From contig JACDOX010000118.1 of NCBI GenBank assembly GCA_014549065.1, forward strand, positions 1,603,802-1,667,801: a stretch of DNA of 64,000 nt, given 5' to 3'. Positions 13,107 to 26,945 of this stretch are shown here, one piece after another. The notes under the pieces are model-generated. The model made no database searches. It was not told the origin of the DNA and saw only the letters and a program-made list of their open reading frames with translations. The position numbers and the translations under genes were made by a program. The number at the start of each line of letters is the position of its first letter. Position 1 is the first letter of the stretch. Origin of the DNA: Cardinalis cardinalis (Eukaryota > Chordata > Aves > Passeriformes > Cardinalidae).

Positions 13107-13120
13107 GTTGCCTAGGAAAC
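13107..13120. promoter_or_regulatory. RFX X-box-like palindrome
   Basis: GTTGCCTAGGAAAC fits the RFX-family site GTTNCC-2N-GGNAAC at every constrained position. It lies deep in CLASP2 intron 2 in otherwise plain sequence. One such match in 64 kb could be chance, so the regulatory role is inference. Confidence 0.3.
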
Positions 13121-14060
13121 TGAATTAAGTCTCTTATCAGGCATTATACTCCAATACAAAGATCACTAACATGCTCTTTGAAATACTGGAAGGTATCTGC
13201 CCTACCACGGTTGTATTGGTTTTGCCCAAACGTAATTTCCAGCATATATGTAGGTTGCAAAGACTGTAGTAAAGCATCCATGTCTTTCACTTCATAGCAG
13301 AAGCCCATCATGTTTAAGGGAGTGAATATTCAGTGACATTAGCTGTCCTCTGCATTTAAGGAAATCCACCCCCATCAAAACAGAACAGGAAATTAAATTG
13401 GGATGGGGTGTGAAAGGTGGAATGTTTTCCCATATTGCAGTTGGATAGCATATTATTATACTTCCATCATTTACTGAGATCTGAATCACAAATAAAAACA
13501 TCTCAGGGTCACCAGAATGTAACAGTCTTTATTAAAAGAAAAATGTATTTAAAATTGCAGGTATGTTATAAGAGAAAACAGCGGTAAAATTGAAACTTCA
13601 CCTAGTAAAGAGGCTGCACTGTATTTTAAAAAAGAACAAAGCAGGTAGGTATTTTGCATCTATCCTGCTTTGCTAGTTATGGTGCAATCCCTGGGGTTTT
13701 TTTTGAGAATGCAGGTACCTACAATAGCTTAGTGCAATAAATGAGAAGTTAACTATAGTTTGAATATTTCAAAGTAATAATTGAATTCCATGTAAAAATT
13801 CTGTTATGTTTGCCTTCAAAAAATAATACACTCACATTTATTTGACCAAAATAATAGAGAAAATAAAAGCCTTCCATACAAAATATTACCAAGATGGTCT
13901 GTGGGACCCAAAGAGCTTGTTACTTAGCTGGACTACTTTGCTTACAAATTTCCCAACATTTTCAAGCTTGATTCCATGATTTTTGTTTTCTCCTCATATC
14001 GCCTAAACCACTGCACATCTGCAATACACGATTATATACCTCATTAACAATATCCAGGTA

Positions 14061-14108
14061 ACTTAACTGGACAAAACCAAGAGAATCACTTAACTGGACA
14101 TAACCAAG
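14061..14108. repeat. 27-base-period tandem duplication
   Basis: Two copies of a 21-base unit, ACTTAACTGGACA(a/t)AACCAAG, start at 14061 and 14088 and differ at one base. This is a recent local duplication in intron 2. Confidence 0.85.
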
Positions 14109-16985
14109 CTAAAAAAAAAGAAAAAACAAAAAAAATCCCTAATATGGCAGTTTGCATAGAATAGTTGCTTCTTGTCAAATGCATAACTATGGATATGGAT
14201 TGTNTGAGATTCAACAAGGCCAAATACTGGTGCCCTATCACCACCACCACCCACTGTAGCGCTACAGGCTGGAGAAGCATCTGGGAAGTCAAATAAAAAA
14301 ATCAAGTGGTATCTCACAGGGCTGAAAGAGCTCTCTGCAAACACCTGTGCAGAAGGTAACTCAGCTAACAGAGTGCAGTTGGACTTTGACATAGCTCTCA
14401 AGAAGGGGTCTTGCCCTAATGATAAAGGCATTGGAGCAAGGACACTGCCCGGGAGAGTGGCCCCAAATCCACCATCACTGCACAGGAAACAGGGTNTTGT
14501 AGTAGACAGTCTCATGGATGTATTAGGTCAATTTTCAGGAAGTAGCTATGCAACAGAGGAATCTATAATCAAAAATCACAAAAGTAATAGATGACAAATA
14601 CAAATACAATTGTGCCACTATGAACATATGGCACCTCTCTAGTATGGTGTGGCAGATATGGGTTCCTCAACTCAAATGTACCACAACAGAAAGGCACTGA
14701 AAGGGCAAACAGTTGTATACAATAAACAGCTCCATTGTGTCTTTGAGCTGGGGCAGAGGGAGGGATAGCAGAGGACAGGCAGGGAAGAGATCCATAAATA
14801 GAAACTGGCAGTCAGGAAGGTAAGAAATGTTGGCTCATCTCTTTAACACAAGATCTAGCAAAAACCAAGTTTTTCAGCAATCAGCCCAAACAAGTTTTGC
14901 ATACTTAAGTACTTCTGCAGAACACTGCAAAAGCCAAAGATCTATGTGGGTCAGAAACTAAACAGAAAAACTTGTAGGAAAACAAAGTGAAAGGACAGAC
15001 ACTGAGGATACCATGCGCCTCAGCTGGCCCTAACCTGCAGGACTGCTTACAACTCCTACTGATGAAGGAGTTACCACTGCCTGTTTCTCCTGCCCTTACT
15101 TTCTTCTCAGGCATCTGCAAAAATCACTGTCAAATACAAGTCTTTGGTCTGACTTACTGGAGTCAGATTACATTATTAGACAAATCTTCAGAGTCAACAG
15201 AACATGATTTAGGAAACTCCTGATTCTTTAAGTTTTCTTGAAGGAAGCAGTTCTCTGGTGCACCAATGTGCTTTTAATTATTCTCATAAGCCCTGGACTA
15301 CACAAACCCCAGACACTTACAATAATGTTTTTATATTACTGCTTCACTGACAAAAACTGAATGATATTCCGATCTTGTTATGAAACTTGGAGAGAGAGCT
15401 ACCAACTGAGGAGAATTCATATCAGTCTTTTTAAAAGTAACCTAAAATGCTGTTTTCTGCCTTTACTGAGACTAAGATTTCAGCAACTGTTAGGTTTGTT
15501 TATACCAAAGTTGATCATGAACAACAGTAACTTGCATATTCTACAGGTCTTGATTCTGGAGATGCTCTTAGGATCAGTTTCAGTTGAAAGCACTGCTTCT
15601 TAGCTTAACTTAAAAACACTTTGAGAATATACAGCTTCAGATTTTATGTNTGTTCGATGGTCACCCAGTGCCAGTACTCTCTCTCTCTTCTGCTTTTTAA
15701 TCTAAGTACTACTGAAATTTAAATACTCAATTTGCACATGGTCTCACTCAACTACTGTGACAAGAAAAGCCCAAACCCACAAGAGGATTTTCAAACTGTT
15801 CTCAGATAGTTCATACTTAAAACAACAGAGAAAAACTGAGTAAGCTTCCCAACCTTCCTTTAATAATGTTACAGTAATTTTAGGTTTTACAGAGTCTTAA
15901 AATAAAAATCAAAACTTAGCCAAACTCTGGAGCAAAAACAGTGTTTGTAGCTATAAATGGAAACTATTCAAAAATCAATACTGTGCATAGCACAATATGC
16001 CTCCAGTTCCCTTACATNGCTCCAATACAAAATTAACCAGCCAAAGAAAAGCTCTCCACAACAAAACAGATTTAAATTCTGCAGCACTCTGCTGCAGTAG
16101 TTCCACAGAATACTGAAATACGCTTTCAATAATTTAGCTAGCAGTTTGTCATAAATTATACTTTGTATTCCTGAACTTTGAAATTTTATTTCAAAGCTCT
16201 TAATTACAAAACTACATATGTAAAGAAGAGGAAGCTAAAAATTTTGACAGACAATTTGAGACAACTGGCGATCAGGGAAAATGATGTAACTTACTCAAAT
16301 TTTGAAAAGGACAGCCAGTGCTATAAAACCAACATAAATATCCTAATATCACTATCTCTTTTCAAAGCCAGCAGCAAAATGAGTTGATAAGTGTAGTTTG
16401 CTTGTACCTCCCAGAAAAAAGGTCTCATACTCCAGCACATGTAGATCCATTAATCTGAAATTCATTTGAGTAAACATTTCACATAGGAATAAGAATTAGT
16501 ACTTTTTTTTTTTCATCCCATAAAAACTTTAGAGTACTAAAAGCTACAGTCGAGTTACCTAACAGGAGGTGGACCACATAATCCTCTGAGACTACAGGCT
16601 TCAGCAGGCATAAAGCTCTGATTAAAGTGATCTGCAAATAAAACCTTCAATCTTTAACATAACTTAAAGATAATACCTGTGTTTCAATGTAAATTTTAGA
16701 TGACTGTCTCAGGGAGTGGTAAGCAACTATAGCATGGAACTAATTACTAGAAAGGCACTCCTGGAACCTTTAAAAAAATCCCAACCACCACCTAAGAAAT
16801 GAGTGACAAAAGAATACTGACAGGCTAGTATACAATTATTTCAATTCCAAGACCAGTAAAATGCCTGCCAGTACATTATAATTAGCTCAAGAAGTTTTCA
16901 ACATGTTCCACTTCAGCTGCTAAGAGAGGGGGGGGAAGTGTCTTTTACTGTTTGGTCTTAGGAAAAAAAGTTGTATTTCACTTAC

Positions 16986-17064
16986 CAGTTCCTATATAGG
17001 GTTTAAAGCGTCCTGATAGTCTGTCAACAAAGGCACCTAAAACATCTAATCCCAGTAGTGCTAC
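16986..17064 (-). CDS. CLASP2: CLASP2 coding exon 2
   Basis: This is a 79-base exon with 26 codons plus one base. It reads VALLGLDVLGAFVDRLSGRF and then KPYIGT. It aligns with the TOG1 helix pair that in human CLASP2 reads VSLMGLEILSAFVDRLSTRF. The acceptor CAACAG lies at 17065-17070 and the donor GTAAG runs down from 16985. The exon starts in phase 0 after exon 1 and ends in phase 1, with G of a valine codon that exon 3 completes with TT. Confidence 0.95.
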
Positions 17065-17605
17065 CTGTTGAAACAAAAGCATTAGATATTATAAACCAGA
17101 TCAATGAGGAAAGTTTTAGAATATATTGCAAATAACTTAAGCATAGAAATGCAAGTATGCTGAAAAGCTATCTTAAAGTTTCAGTTGAAGAGCTAAGAAT
17201 TCTTTCAAAGCTCCTAACAAGACAAAGTTATCAGAATATGTTTGAAATGGATCAAGTTTATTTACATATACCAGAGCAATTCAGATTTTTTAATTCTTGC
17301 CTTAAACCAGAAGAAAATAAGTATTAGAAATCCAATGTTTTCCTATTTTCAACCACAAAACCCAAACAAAGACATGGTTTAAACGTTTCCCAGATGCTAA
17401 GAGCTTACTCCAGGAGCTTACTTCTGGCCATTTAGCTCATCCGCTAAGGTCATTACATCATTTTCCAAACTCCCAAAAGAAAATAATTGAGAAGCTAATT
17501 CTGCTTTCCGTAGTGGTCCAGAGTAGACCATTTTTCCACTTGCTTGTTAAACTAGGGAAGCTTAATTTTTTATTTGCTCATTAAAATATAATAAAGANCC
17601 CCCTC

Positions 17606-17713
17606 AAACCAAATGAAAACAACAAGAAAAACTAAACCAAAACAAAACACAACTCAACCCTCAACAATGAAAAAAAAACCAAACAAAAACCAAACCAAAA
17701 CAGAAAAAAAAAG
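17606..17713. repeat. A/C-rich low-complexity tract (CAAAA-type)
   Basis: This stretch is rich in AAAC, CCAAA and CAAAAC words and nearly lacks G and T. It produces a phenylalanine/leucine-rich spurious frame on the minus strand. It sits in CLASP2 intron 1 near exon 2. Confidence 0.75.
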
Positions 17714-18600
17714 GAAATGCAAAATATTACTGGAGTTTTGAGGAATTTCCCATCCATGCACAGAAACCAGATGAGACAATATCCACCAATATAGAAACAA
17801 AAACACAAACAGAAATTATCCATTCGACAAAATTATTTTAAGAAGTAGGGACACTTCTTCTGCTGTTTACTATCCTGCATAGTGTTCCAAGACTTCCTTC
17901 TGTATTTCCTACAATAGCTCATAAGGGACACCAGAACCTGCATTTTCACAACTTGTAGTCACCTCAATTTGCTGCTGCCCATGAAGGTGCAAATGGAAAA
18001 ACCATTTGTCAAAGGAACAACCTCCTCAAGCTTGGGTATTCCTTACAGCTTTTCCTCCTCTTTATTTTCTAGTAAGACAAGCACTGCACATTTTCCCCCA
18101 TGAACTAATAACTAGAATTCCTCTCCTTTATTAGCTGTTTATTTTCATAACATTTGGATCTGCATTTTTTGGACCCCTCTGTTTCCTTAAGATCCCTATC
18201 TGTCACAATTGTCCACACTAGGCAGAAGGCCAGAAGAAAATTAGACTGGATATGCATGTGATACACGTGGTGCACGCACACAGCATCTTATAAGCCTTGT
18301 TTCCATAGGAAACTAGAAAAATAAGGTCCTCAAAAACCCCAGGATTAGAAGCAACCGCACAATGAAGCTGGTTTTAATAAATTCAGTATTTGCACAACAG
18401 ATCTTCTTTTAAAAAGGAGATACAAAACTTAGTCAGCAGTCAGTACAACTCACTCAGACACAATTCTATTACATACTAAAATACAGGATAGCATATATAA
18501 GTGGATGACATCGCTGGCTTAAATTAATATATTGCCAACAAGTAACTATCTACAGATTAGGGAAATGGAATACTACAGCTAGTAACTTACTTAGATCAAA

Positions 18601-18650
18601 AAATAATAATAATAATATATATATATTATAATATATATATATATATATAA
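18601..18650. repeat. AAT/AT microsatellite
   Basis: A short (AAT)n run passes directly into two (AT)n blocks. It is a compound simple repeat in CLASP2 intron 1 and is likely length-variable. Confidence 0.95.
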
Positions 18651-20480
18651 AAATTAGCTTTTGTGGTAATGTCAAGGCTTTCCACAAGGTTTTTCTGTTA
18701 ATGTTACTTTCCAGCTTATCAAGCAATATGAAACCATAGTCAAAAGCTCTGTCTAAAAACCAGTGTCTGAAAGAAATAAATTCTGGAGCCACAGTTTTCC
18801 TGTGCTTCTGTTTCCTGACTACAAACCCACCCAAGACTTGCACTGACAATTTTAAGGTACCTTTCCATGCGAGTGTTTTGCACAAACAGGAGCCTTTTCA
18901 TCTGTAAAGCTACATTTTAAAAGTTTCTCTCTTCTCCATACATTAGATTATCTTTGCAAAATCTGTCTTGAAGACTTCCATACTCATGAAGAACTCAGAA
19001 ACTTAGAGTAAAGTGCACATGGCACATGCATGAGCTTTACCTCATGCAAAGTCTTCTGTAGTCTGCAACTTTGAAAAGGTAACAGGTATGAAAAGTCACA
19101 ATAACTGAAGGGTTAAAATATCAGTATGACCACAAGTTGAAGTAATGGAAAACTGCTCTAGCTACAAAATTTGCTTTCATTCCACATCACAAAACAAGTC
19201 AGCTGTACCACACAACTACAGAGAATAGCAAGTGAACTACCACCTGCTGGTTTTGTAAATAAGTTTTAACATTTCTCTGTTCTGATACACAATGCTCTAA
19301 GCTTCAGCATCTCCTGGTAGGTATCATCTGTGCAGTATTCAAGCAGCCCTTTGGAAAGAGTTCTTAACTTGTATGGGGTCACATAAATATCATTCAAAAA
19401 AAAAATTAATTTTAAGTTGAGGCAGAACTTAGAGGTTCTGCAGAGGACCTGCAACAAAGAGGTTCCAAGTTTTGAGGCACTGTGTGTGACCATTTACCAA
19501 CACAGGTCTCCACTATCAACAGCAAAACCTTTCACCAGCCTCACTGCTCTTTCCCCAACAGCTCCAATGAAGGATGAATGCCTTCTGGGATTAAAATCAA
19601 TGGATTTGTTTCTTACTCTGCATTCATTAAGCCTTTTGCTTGCTGTCTAGAAAGAGCCTTTGTATGTTGAGACTGATTCATCAGCTCACCATTGTTTGAG
19701 CATTTAAACAGTGCTTTTAAAGTTCATAGGGAAAAAGAAATTTGGGCTCATTTGAACTGGAGCTGGTTATTTGCTATTCTTTAACAATCCAATATTAAGC
19801 CTATCCTTAACTTCTCAGATCACTACAAAGTTGCCAAACCAACTAGAAATATTTTATCTGTTCTGGATAAAAAAAGACTAGACTCTTTAGTGAAATCAAG
19901 ATGTTCCAACCAAAAAACGATTATGAATAGAACCAGTGATTAGTAATTGTGCCTGTTCTTGCTCTGCAAGCTTGATCCTTTTCCAGCTCTCCTTCTGCAC
20001 ACACACACACTTTCCAGGACTTCTCCTGCCCTTCTGTGGACTACTTCCAGGCACTTAGGTTTTCAGCTAGAAAAAGAAATACTGTTCTTCAAATCATACC
20101 TGGATAACCACGCATGCTTACTGTTATTTTCATTGTGGTTCTGTAATTTCCTATCCCTGTGGGGGACAGCTAGGGGCAGGACACTACCAGGGAAACATCT
20201 CTACTTGTGTAACTTGCCAAATGACTTTAATACAAATGTCCTTGGATTTGGTCACAGGATCTCTGAACTGTACATGGAAATATGGGTTCTGTAGAACAGG
20301 ATCTGTGAACTAGTCATGAGAATCTAATGGGGGAATTATGGAGGTCCCTATCTGGAACTCCAAAGAATGAATTTAAGGCATTGGACTTCCTGTCACCATG
20401 GGGACAGCTGTGGTATCACTAACAACTACCGACAAACAGGACACAGCATGCCAAACAACTACGCCCTGCAAGAGCAACCA

Positions 20481-20508
20481 TTGTTCCAGCACTGCACTGC
20501 TGGAACAA
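20481..20508. repeat. Perfect 11-bp inverted repeat (hairpin)
   Basis: TTGTTCCAGCA (20481-20491) and TGCTGGAACAA (20498-20508) are exact reverse complements separated by a 6-base loop, CTGCAC. The stem is too short for a typical microRNA precursor, and flanking pairing does not obviously extend it. Confidence 0.7.
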
Positions 20509-21439
20509 GTTATATGCAAAAACTTAATGGGATGTTTTTTTTAAAGTATTGTCAGCCAAGACACAAGGTACACTTTCTTAATTCTCATCATCTCAAGAAG
20601 CTTGCAAGCAGCTCAACGTGAAACAAAAATATTTATTTTCGTGCAGTATCTTGTATTTCACTTCTTCAAGTTTCATATTCTTAGTTCTCTCTGCTCATCT
20701 TTCAAGACACAGTTGCGCTTCCCTATTCTTGCTCTCTTTACTGCTTCCCACTCCAATTCTATCCATTTCCTCCATCTGCAGAGATTTACCATACTCCATT
20801 CCCTCCCTTAACTCAAAAGCTTGCAGATACTTAAGCATTGCCCTTGGCCCCATGAGCAGAAGACACTTCCATTTTTCTGGGTCATTTCTTCAACCTGTGT
20901 GGTTCTTCAGTCCCAGNCATGACATCTTCAGACTCCATTCTCCCTGCCACTCAGCAGCAGTTGGACAGCTGCCTCTGCTGACAGAAGCCAAAACTGCAGT
21001 CCCAGCTGCTGAAGCTACCACGCATATCATCTATACTGTAGATATTTTAGCTGGCAGGAAAGAAGCAAGAGAATGGAAATAATGCTTTCACCTTCAAGAG
21101 CACTGATGACACACTTCCAATTCCAATGGTATGATATTTTTTAAATACATACCACATCACATTGCAAGGAGAGAGCAGGGTTGCTGGTATCTAACAAAGT
21201 CTTCAAGTTCAACAATTGGAGTCCAAGTTCATTAGAAAATGCAGAGCCCCCTCTACCTAAAAACGCAAGGCTACTGCCCTCAAAATGATGTTTTGCAACT
21301 ATATTTTGGACTACAAGGTAAGATTCTCCTAAGCATACCATCTTTGCTACTGCTAAACTACCTATCAGCTGCAACCTCATTGTCTCAAAAGGGGTATAGA
21401 CTATTGTAAGAATCCGTATGAACTAACCATGTGATATAA

Positions 21440-21530
21440 CAAACTATTCAGTGTAATGTAAAGACTACTCAGTGCAAATCTCCAATCACCCAGTGCAAAA
21501 CAACAACTAAATAAACTAGTGCAATACAAC
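21440..21530. repeat. Degenerate short repeat (CAGTGCAA-containing units)
   Basis: Three to four loosely spaced units contain ACTA(t/c)TCAGTG(t/c)AA, CCCAGTGCAA and CTAGTGCAA. Spacing is irregular (about 20-30 bases). It could be an eroded minisatellite. Confidence 0.4.
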
Positions 21531-24500
21531 AGACTATCAAACCTCTGATAACCTTCCCTTCACAATTCTCCTGCGATGGCCAACCACAGAACATTTCAGT
21601 GACGTAGTGCAAGCAACCACACTACCAGAGGATTGCTGCATGAATCACCCGTATTTATCTAGAGAGTGATAAGTGTATTTCTGCACTGAAAGGCTTGGCT
21701 TCTCCAGGGGACCTCCCAACAGGCACAATTCTGGGATGTCCCTGTTATGTTGACCTCTCCTGTACTGCAGCCAGAACAAGCAAGCAAAGTGTTCTCATAA
21801 AAATTTTAGAGGTTATTAAAAAAAAAAAGGAAATTTGCTTTAATGCCCTTTCTCCCTTTCCCCAAGTTGGGAACTTTAGCTTCCTATCTTGTCTGCCCAC
21901 ATTAACTAAGAAACATTTAGCCAATTCTGAAGGAACACACTGATGTAACACTCAAAATGATCACTGGAAAAAAAAGTTTACAACTTTCTGTTATGTCAAA
22001 ATCTCTCATCATCTTCAAACTGAATTCAGACTGCAAGTGTGATCTCCAGAGTGTTCTGTATTATGTGGACAATACAGTATTCTAAAATTTGTGTACTACC
22101 TCCAGCTTGATCCATTACAGAAGCAACTCCAGTTTACTTCACACGTGCATTAAACATTCTTCCCTTATCTACTGTATGAAATTTTTCATAAATATTGTTC
22201 CAAGGACTGTGAGCAAAACCCAAAAGTACGAGATGCAGCAACACTTGACATCATAAGCCTTTTTTCATTTGAGATTGTCTAGCTAAAACTTTATGTGCTG
22301 CACTAGAAAAAGTTTCCAAACAGAGCCTCTTTAAAAGCAAGGTTCAGTGGGAAGACAATGAGATGTATGGCATTTCTCTTTTGAATAAATAATTAATTAA
22401 AATACTTTTTTTGTTTAAAGAAAATTGCAGTCGAAAGTCTTTTTAAGCACATTGGTGGTGAAAAACAAAGAAACACTTTATTTTAGGACTCGGTTCCTTC
22501 AAAGGAATTTAATTATTTCTGTGCCCAAGGTCTCTTACTTCCTTTCCCATTTCCTCTTATTTACATTGTATCAAACAGTGACCCCCATTCTCTGCTACTT
22601 ACTCCCACCTCTGCAGCAGCTCCTCTGCTGTGGGAAGAGCAGCATTCATGCAGCTGAACAGNAGCCCACTCTAGGGAATCAGCCCAACAAAGAACAAGAG
22701 ATGGCATCTCCTGAGCTGTGTCTCCTCCCTGAGCCTGCTAGCTGGGCAGCCTCACGAGCACTGCCATCAGAGCCATGCAGGCATGACGCACCAGCACCAC
22801 TCCTCAGCCAGGCACAGAAACTGCTTCCATCAGCAGCACTGCTGAAATCGCTGGGCTCACACGCCCTGACTGCTGCCAGCTCTGCTCTGAGGGATGCGCC
22901 TCTCCTCTGACACACTGCACAGGGCTTGGAAAGGCTCTCTACCCACACCCAAATCAATCAAACCGCAGGCTAGAAGTGACGCTCCTGTTATCCCTCTTGA
23001 CTTGCAGATGTATTTCATCCGGTGCACTGAAATCGCCTGTAACATGAGTCAAATCAGCCTGCTGAAACACTGCAAAATGAAATGAACATTGACAAAATGT
23101 TAATTGCCTCAGGAACAACAGTGAGAACAGAACACCTGGCCCCATGAGCAGCAGAGCTGCAGTTTCAACAGCGAGTACAGTTAGGCTGGACAACACAAAC
23201 TAAGCAGCAAAACAATTGAGAACTGTCAATTCCACCTCTGGAGGACATGCCTGAGACTTTGAGACTATATATTTCCCATTCCCAACTAAGGACCAGACAA
23301 AATTAATTTTAATTAAAATAATTAAAACTTCTTGGAAGTGTCCCTTGTCTTCAGGAGATCTGCTTATTTGGCTAACACTCCGTTACACCTAATGTATCAT
23401 GAAGAGAACATAAATATTACACTAAAAAAATAGTAATTATGACTCAAGAAGGAATCAAATAATTGAGTTTGAAAACTAAAATTGGATTCACACATGGACA
23501 GGTCAAACCACATTCTCACTATATAGAAAAAAGAAAGTAGCTCCCACACAGCCAAGATCAAACAAAACTTGAAGAAAAAAAGAATGAAATTCAGCAAAGA
23601 GTTCAAAGTCAAACATTTCTTCTTCAACAAAGACATTTAATTACCAGTATTTGCTAACAAAGACTAAGGAAACACTGGAATCTACACTGTAACTGAAAAT
23701 AAAGGTTTAGCAAAGTCCTCTTTTATTCCATTTCTCTGTCCTGCATCTTACAGTCCTATAACTCACTATGGCATTTGCCTTTTGTGTAGCATATGTTGGC
23801 TTGTGTTCAACTTCAGATCCAAAACAACCCACACATTTTCTTCCTAATGTCTGCTACACACACACCCCACACCCTGCCATTTGTGTATTCAGTCATTTCT
23901 AATTAAATGTCCAACTCCACATGTTTTACCTCTGAACTCTCTTTTTTCAGATCTCAGTATCTCCACTTTATTCAGGTCATTTTAAATCATAAGTTCCACA
24001 CATATGCGAGGTCAGCCAAGTTTTAACTGCTGTCATCTCTCTGCAAGTACTTCAGACAAGCATCCTAACCACTTGTCTTTACCTATCTGCAAAATTACAG
24101 TTCAAATTTTCCCTTCCTTTCTGGAAATTGAAAGCTCCTCCTGCTGGCCTTTTATTGAACTAAAGACAAACCAAAATAAATACCTGCCAAACCAAGGAAA
24201 TACAAAAATACAACACCAACATTACTGGTATTTTAGTATCTTTTGGTATTTGAGACAAATAAACCTCAGAAAAATCTCAGTCTTCAAGATGCATAGAATA
24301 AGAGATAATTCCAAGGATTTGCCTAAAAGAAACAGTTTATCCACACTATCGGAAAGAGATAGAGTGAAATCAGATTTTCTTCTTCCCATGGCAAACAATC
24401 TGCTGCTCTGGCATAAAACGAGTGATTATTAATTACTTTTCTACTGCAGCTGAGGAATAAAACAAGCTAAGATATTGACCACAAAGGTCAGAAATCCAAA

Positions 24501-25786
24501 AGTGACTTGTAGTCACAAACATTCTTGTTTACTCTTATATAAAACTACCTGGAGAAACTACCACCATTTTAGTCATAGTTTTTTGTAAGTTCTGATCAGG
24601 TGTGATTTCTTTTAAGAACCAAAATGTGGCTTTATTCCTCAAAAATAATCTTAATGAGGGTAATTGTTCAATTTGGGTGTTCTTAAAAGACTCTACAACA
24701 TACTAACCACCAAGAGTAGATATGCAAAGCTCTACTTTAAAAGCAGTATTTCCCCATCCCACATCTCTTCAGCAGGAGTTCAAAGCAGATTTCCAGATTA
24801 CTTGAGTCAGACATTGAACAGTTTGAGTCACCAGACTGCACAGTNAGATAATCTTGTAATTATTTCAAGTGACTGCTGAGCATGAGAGAGAACTAACAGA
24901 TGTGTCAAACAAAACTCACGTGTACAGAGATGAAGATCCAGGCTAACCCAGTAACACTAGCAAGTATCTATCAGTAGTAGCACCCTCAGAATGGGGAACT
25001 CATTTACTGTTTGAAGTTCGCCTGAGAGTCCAAACAGAAAAAAATAGCATTGTTCCCATTTCCTGAGATCGCTAAATATTTCAGATTGAGACCAAATACC
25101 AGCAGAATAATTCTATCACTCAACTCTTAATACTTTGCATTCAACTTATCTACTCTTATTCCTCACAGCCTTGGGAAAACAGTTGAGGGAAGGGGGATAG
25201 GGACTGACAGATACCCAAAAACCCAAATCTCTGCATCGTAGGAGAGAGATTAGACCCAACCAATACAAAACAAACCAGATCAGCAAGCAACCAATTTTCA
25301 ATTCAGTGAGGAATTCTTTCACTCTAGTACAAAATAAAAGTTTAAATTATGCACATCTTCTGCGTACTCCCTGACGTTGCAAAGCTTTTGAGAGTCTTTG
25401 TAAGCCAACCCATCATTGCATAGACATGGTAACTGAAATCCTCATAATTCAACATTGACTCATCTCTCTCTAGGTCATTCCCTATGTTCTGCAACCAATT
25501 TTCACTATAACTCTGAACCACCTGCAGATGAGTCAACACATNCTTAATCCCACCTTTCTGTTTTACCAGTAACTCAAGCTAGTAATTGTGTTTTCCACTT
25601 CAATGAGCTAGATGAACTCAGAACTTTTCCTATCTGCTCTCTCAGTTTGGAATTGCCAGGTTGTTTATTAAATAACTATGAAGAGCTGCAAACTTCAGAA
25701 CAGCAAAAGCACTGTCTGTTTTATGTGGCCAAAATCTTTTGAGGATGGGTTAATTCAACCTTGCTGATAACTAGCCCACATTTAGA

Positions 25787-25842
25787 ATTACAGAATCATT
25801 TAGGAAAAGGTCTTTAAGATCATTGAGTCCAGCTTGTTTACT
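25787..25842 (-). mobile_element. Short CR1 3' tail
   Basis: The plus strand shows attacagaatcatttagga followed by tctttaagatcattgagtcc, the reverse complement of a CR1 3' terminus. About 55 bases are recognisable. Confidence 0.6.
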
Positions 25843-26699
25843 GAATGCTTATTCTCTTTTTCCCCCACTCCCTATCAAACCTGTCAAGCCAACCCTCCTA
25901 TTACTCTTCCCTTCTGGTTACATGAGCCACAAAATCTCTAGGGTGGCATATCATAGAAAGTTTTCTCTTCACAGGCACAGCTTAAGAGTTGAGAACAGAG
26001 CTCTCAGATCATGCATCTCCCCTTTCAGTACAGTCAGCAGAGTGCACTGCATGCAAGAACTGAGCTTTCAGTGGGAATAAAAAATATGGCACGTTCAGGG
26101 CAAGTCACATTAGTTATCCCCTTATTACCCATACCCATCATCACAAGCAGAAATAATGCTCTCCATCAAAACTTCCTCCAGCATTCCCCACTTGTGTCTC
26201 CAATTCATCTAGCTCAGCAGTTCTGAGTCTCCAGCCATTATCACTGCTTGTGATATCACCAGTCATGTCAACTGGGAGGGATTCATTACTTTAGGACTCT
26301 GGAGACCTGCAAGACCTTTAGCAAGATACAAAAGAAAGATGATAAGCAGAAGAGTTAAGTGCTCTGTGTATCCATTTCTCAGTAGAGGGTGACCAACAAT
26401 ATGTTAAATAATACAGCAATCAAAAATCACTAGTTTTTTTTTTGAGGAGACACATGAATCTGTGGCATTCATTACTTTCTATTGTTCAGGGCCTGAGTGC
26501 AATAACAAAATAGAATGCAACATTTAAATGTGTAACATCTATGGTGGCATGAGNCAAAATATGCAAGTAAAACACATGCCATTCTTCTAGAATATTAATC
26601 TTCATTTTGAAGCAGCACACGTGGGCAGTCACTACCACAACCAGGAACACTGGTACTGATTGTGAGCAAAACACCCAAGATCTTGTCCTGTTGCCATTA

Positions 26700-26798
26700 A
26701 TATAGTCACAGAATCTTCCAAGCTGGAAGNGACCCACAAGAATCATCAAGCCCAGCTCTGTAGTGATGGCCCCTAGAGGAATCAAGCCCGTGACTAAC
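26700..26798 (-). mobile_element. CR1 3' fragment
   Basis: The plus strand contains agtcacagaatcttccaagc, then tggaag and acccacaagaatcatcaagc. This is a reverse-oriented CR1 3' end of about 100 bases in CLASP2 intron 1. Confidence 0.7.
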
Positions 26799-26945
26799 AC
26801 CATGCTCTAACATACGTGACGTGCTTTGAAACACAACAAAGAGCCACCAGTAAGTGGACACAGAGAAGATGTAACAAAAATACTGTAATGATTTTGCAAG
26901 CTATCTTTAAAATTCTCAAAATTTGTAATACTCTAATTCTGCATG

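Larger units (their letters stand above)
4854..16985 (-). other. CLASP2: CLASP2 intron 2
   Basis: This intron of about 12.1 kb has donor GTAAG and acceptor TTTCTGTAG, the latter preceded by a long pyrimidine run. It contains two sizeable minus-strand CR1 copies (7914-8495 and 11043-12075), a short CR1 tail near 10515, a T/G-rich tract at 6308-6440, a 31-base imperfect direct repeat with an internal hairpin at 7735-7812, a 27-base-period duplication at 14061-14108, and an RFX X-box-like palindrome at 13107-13120. No gene is recognisable in the rest. Confidence 0.85.

Noticed and set aside
22425..22910. 161-codon plus-strand frame in CLASP2 intron 1
   Set aside because: No recognisable domain; it overlaps open frames on the other strand in a locally GC-richer segment and contains an ambiguous base.
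24004..24432. 142-codon frame in CLASP2 intron 1
   Set aside because: AT-rich, no family resemblance and no flanking splice logic on the plus strand.
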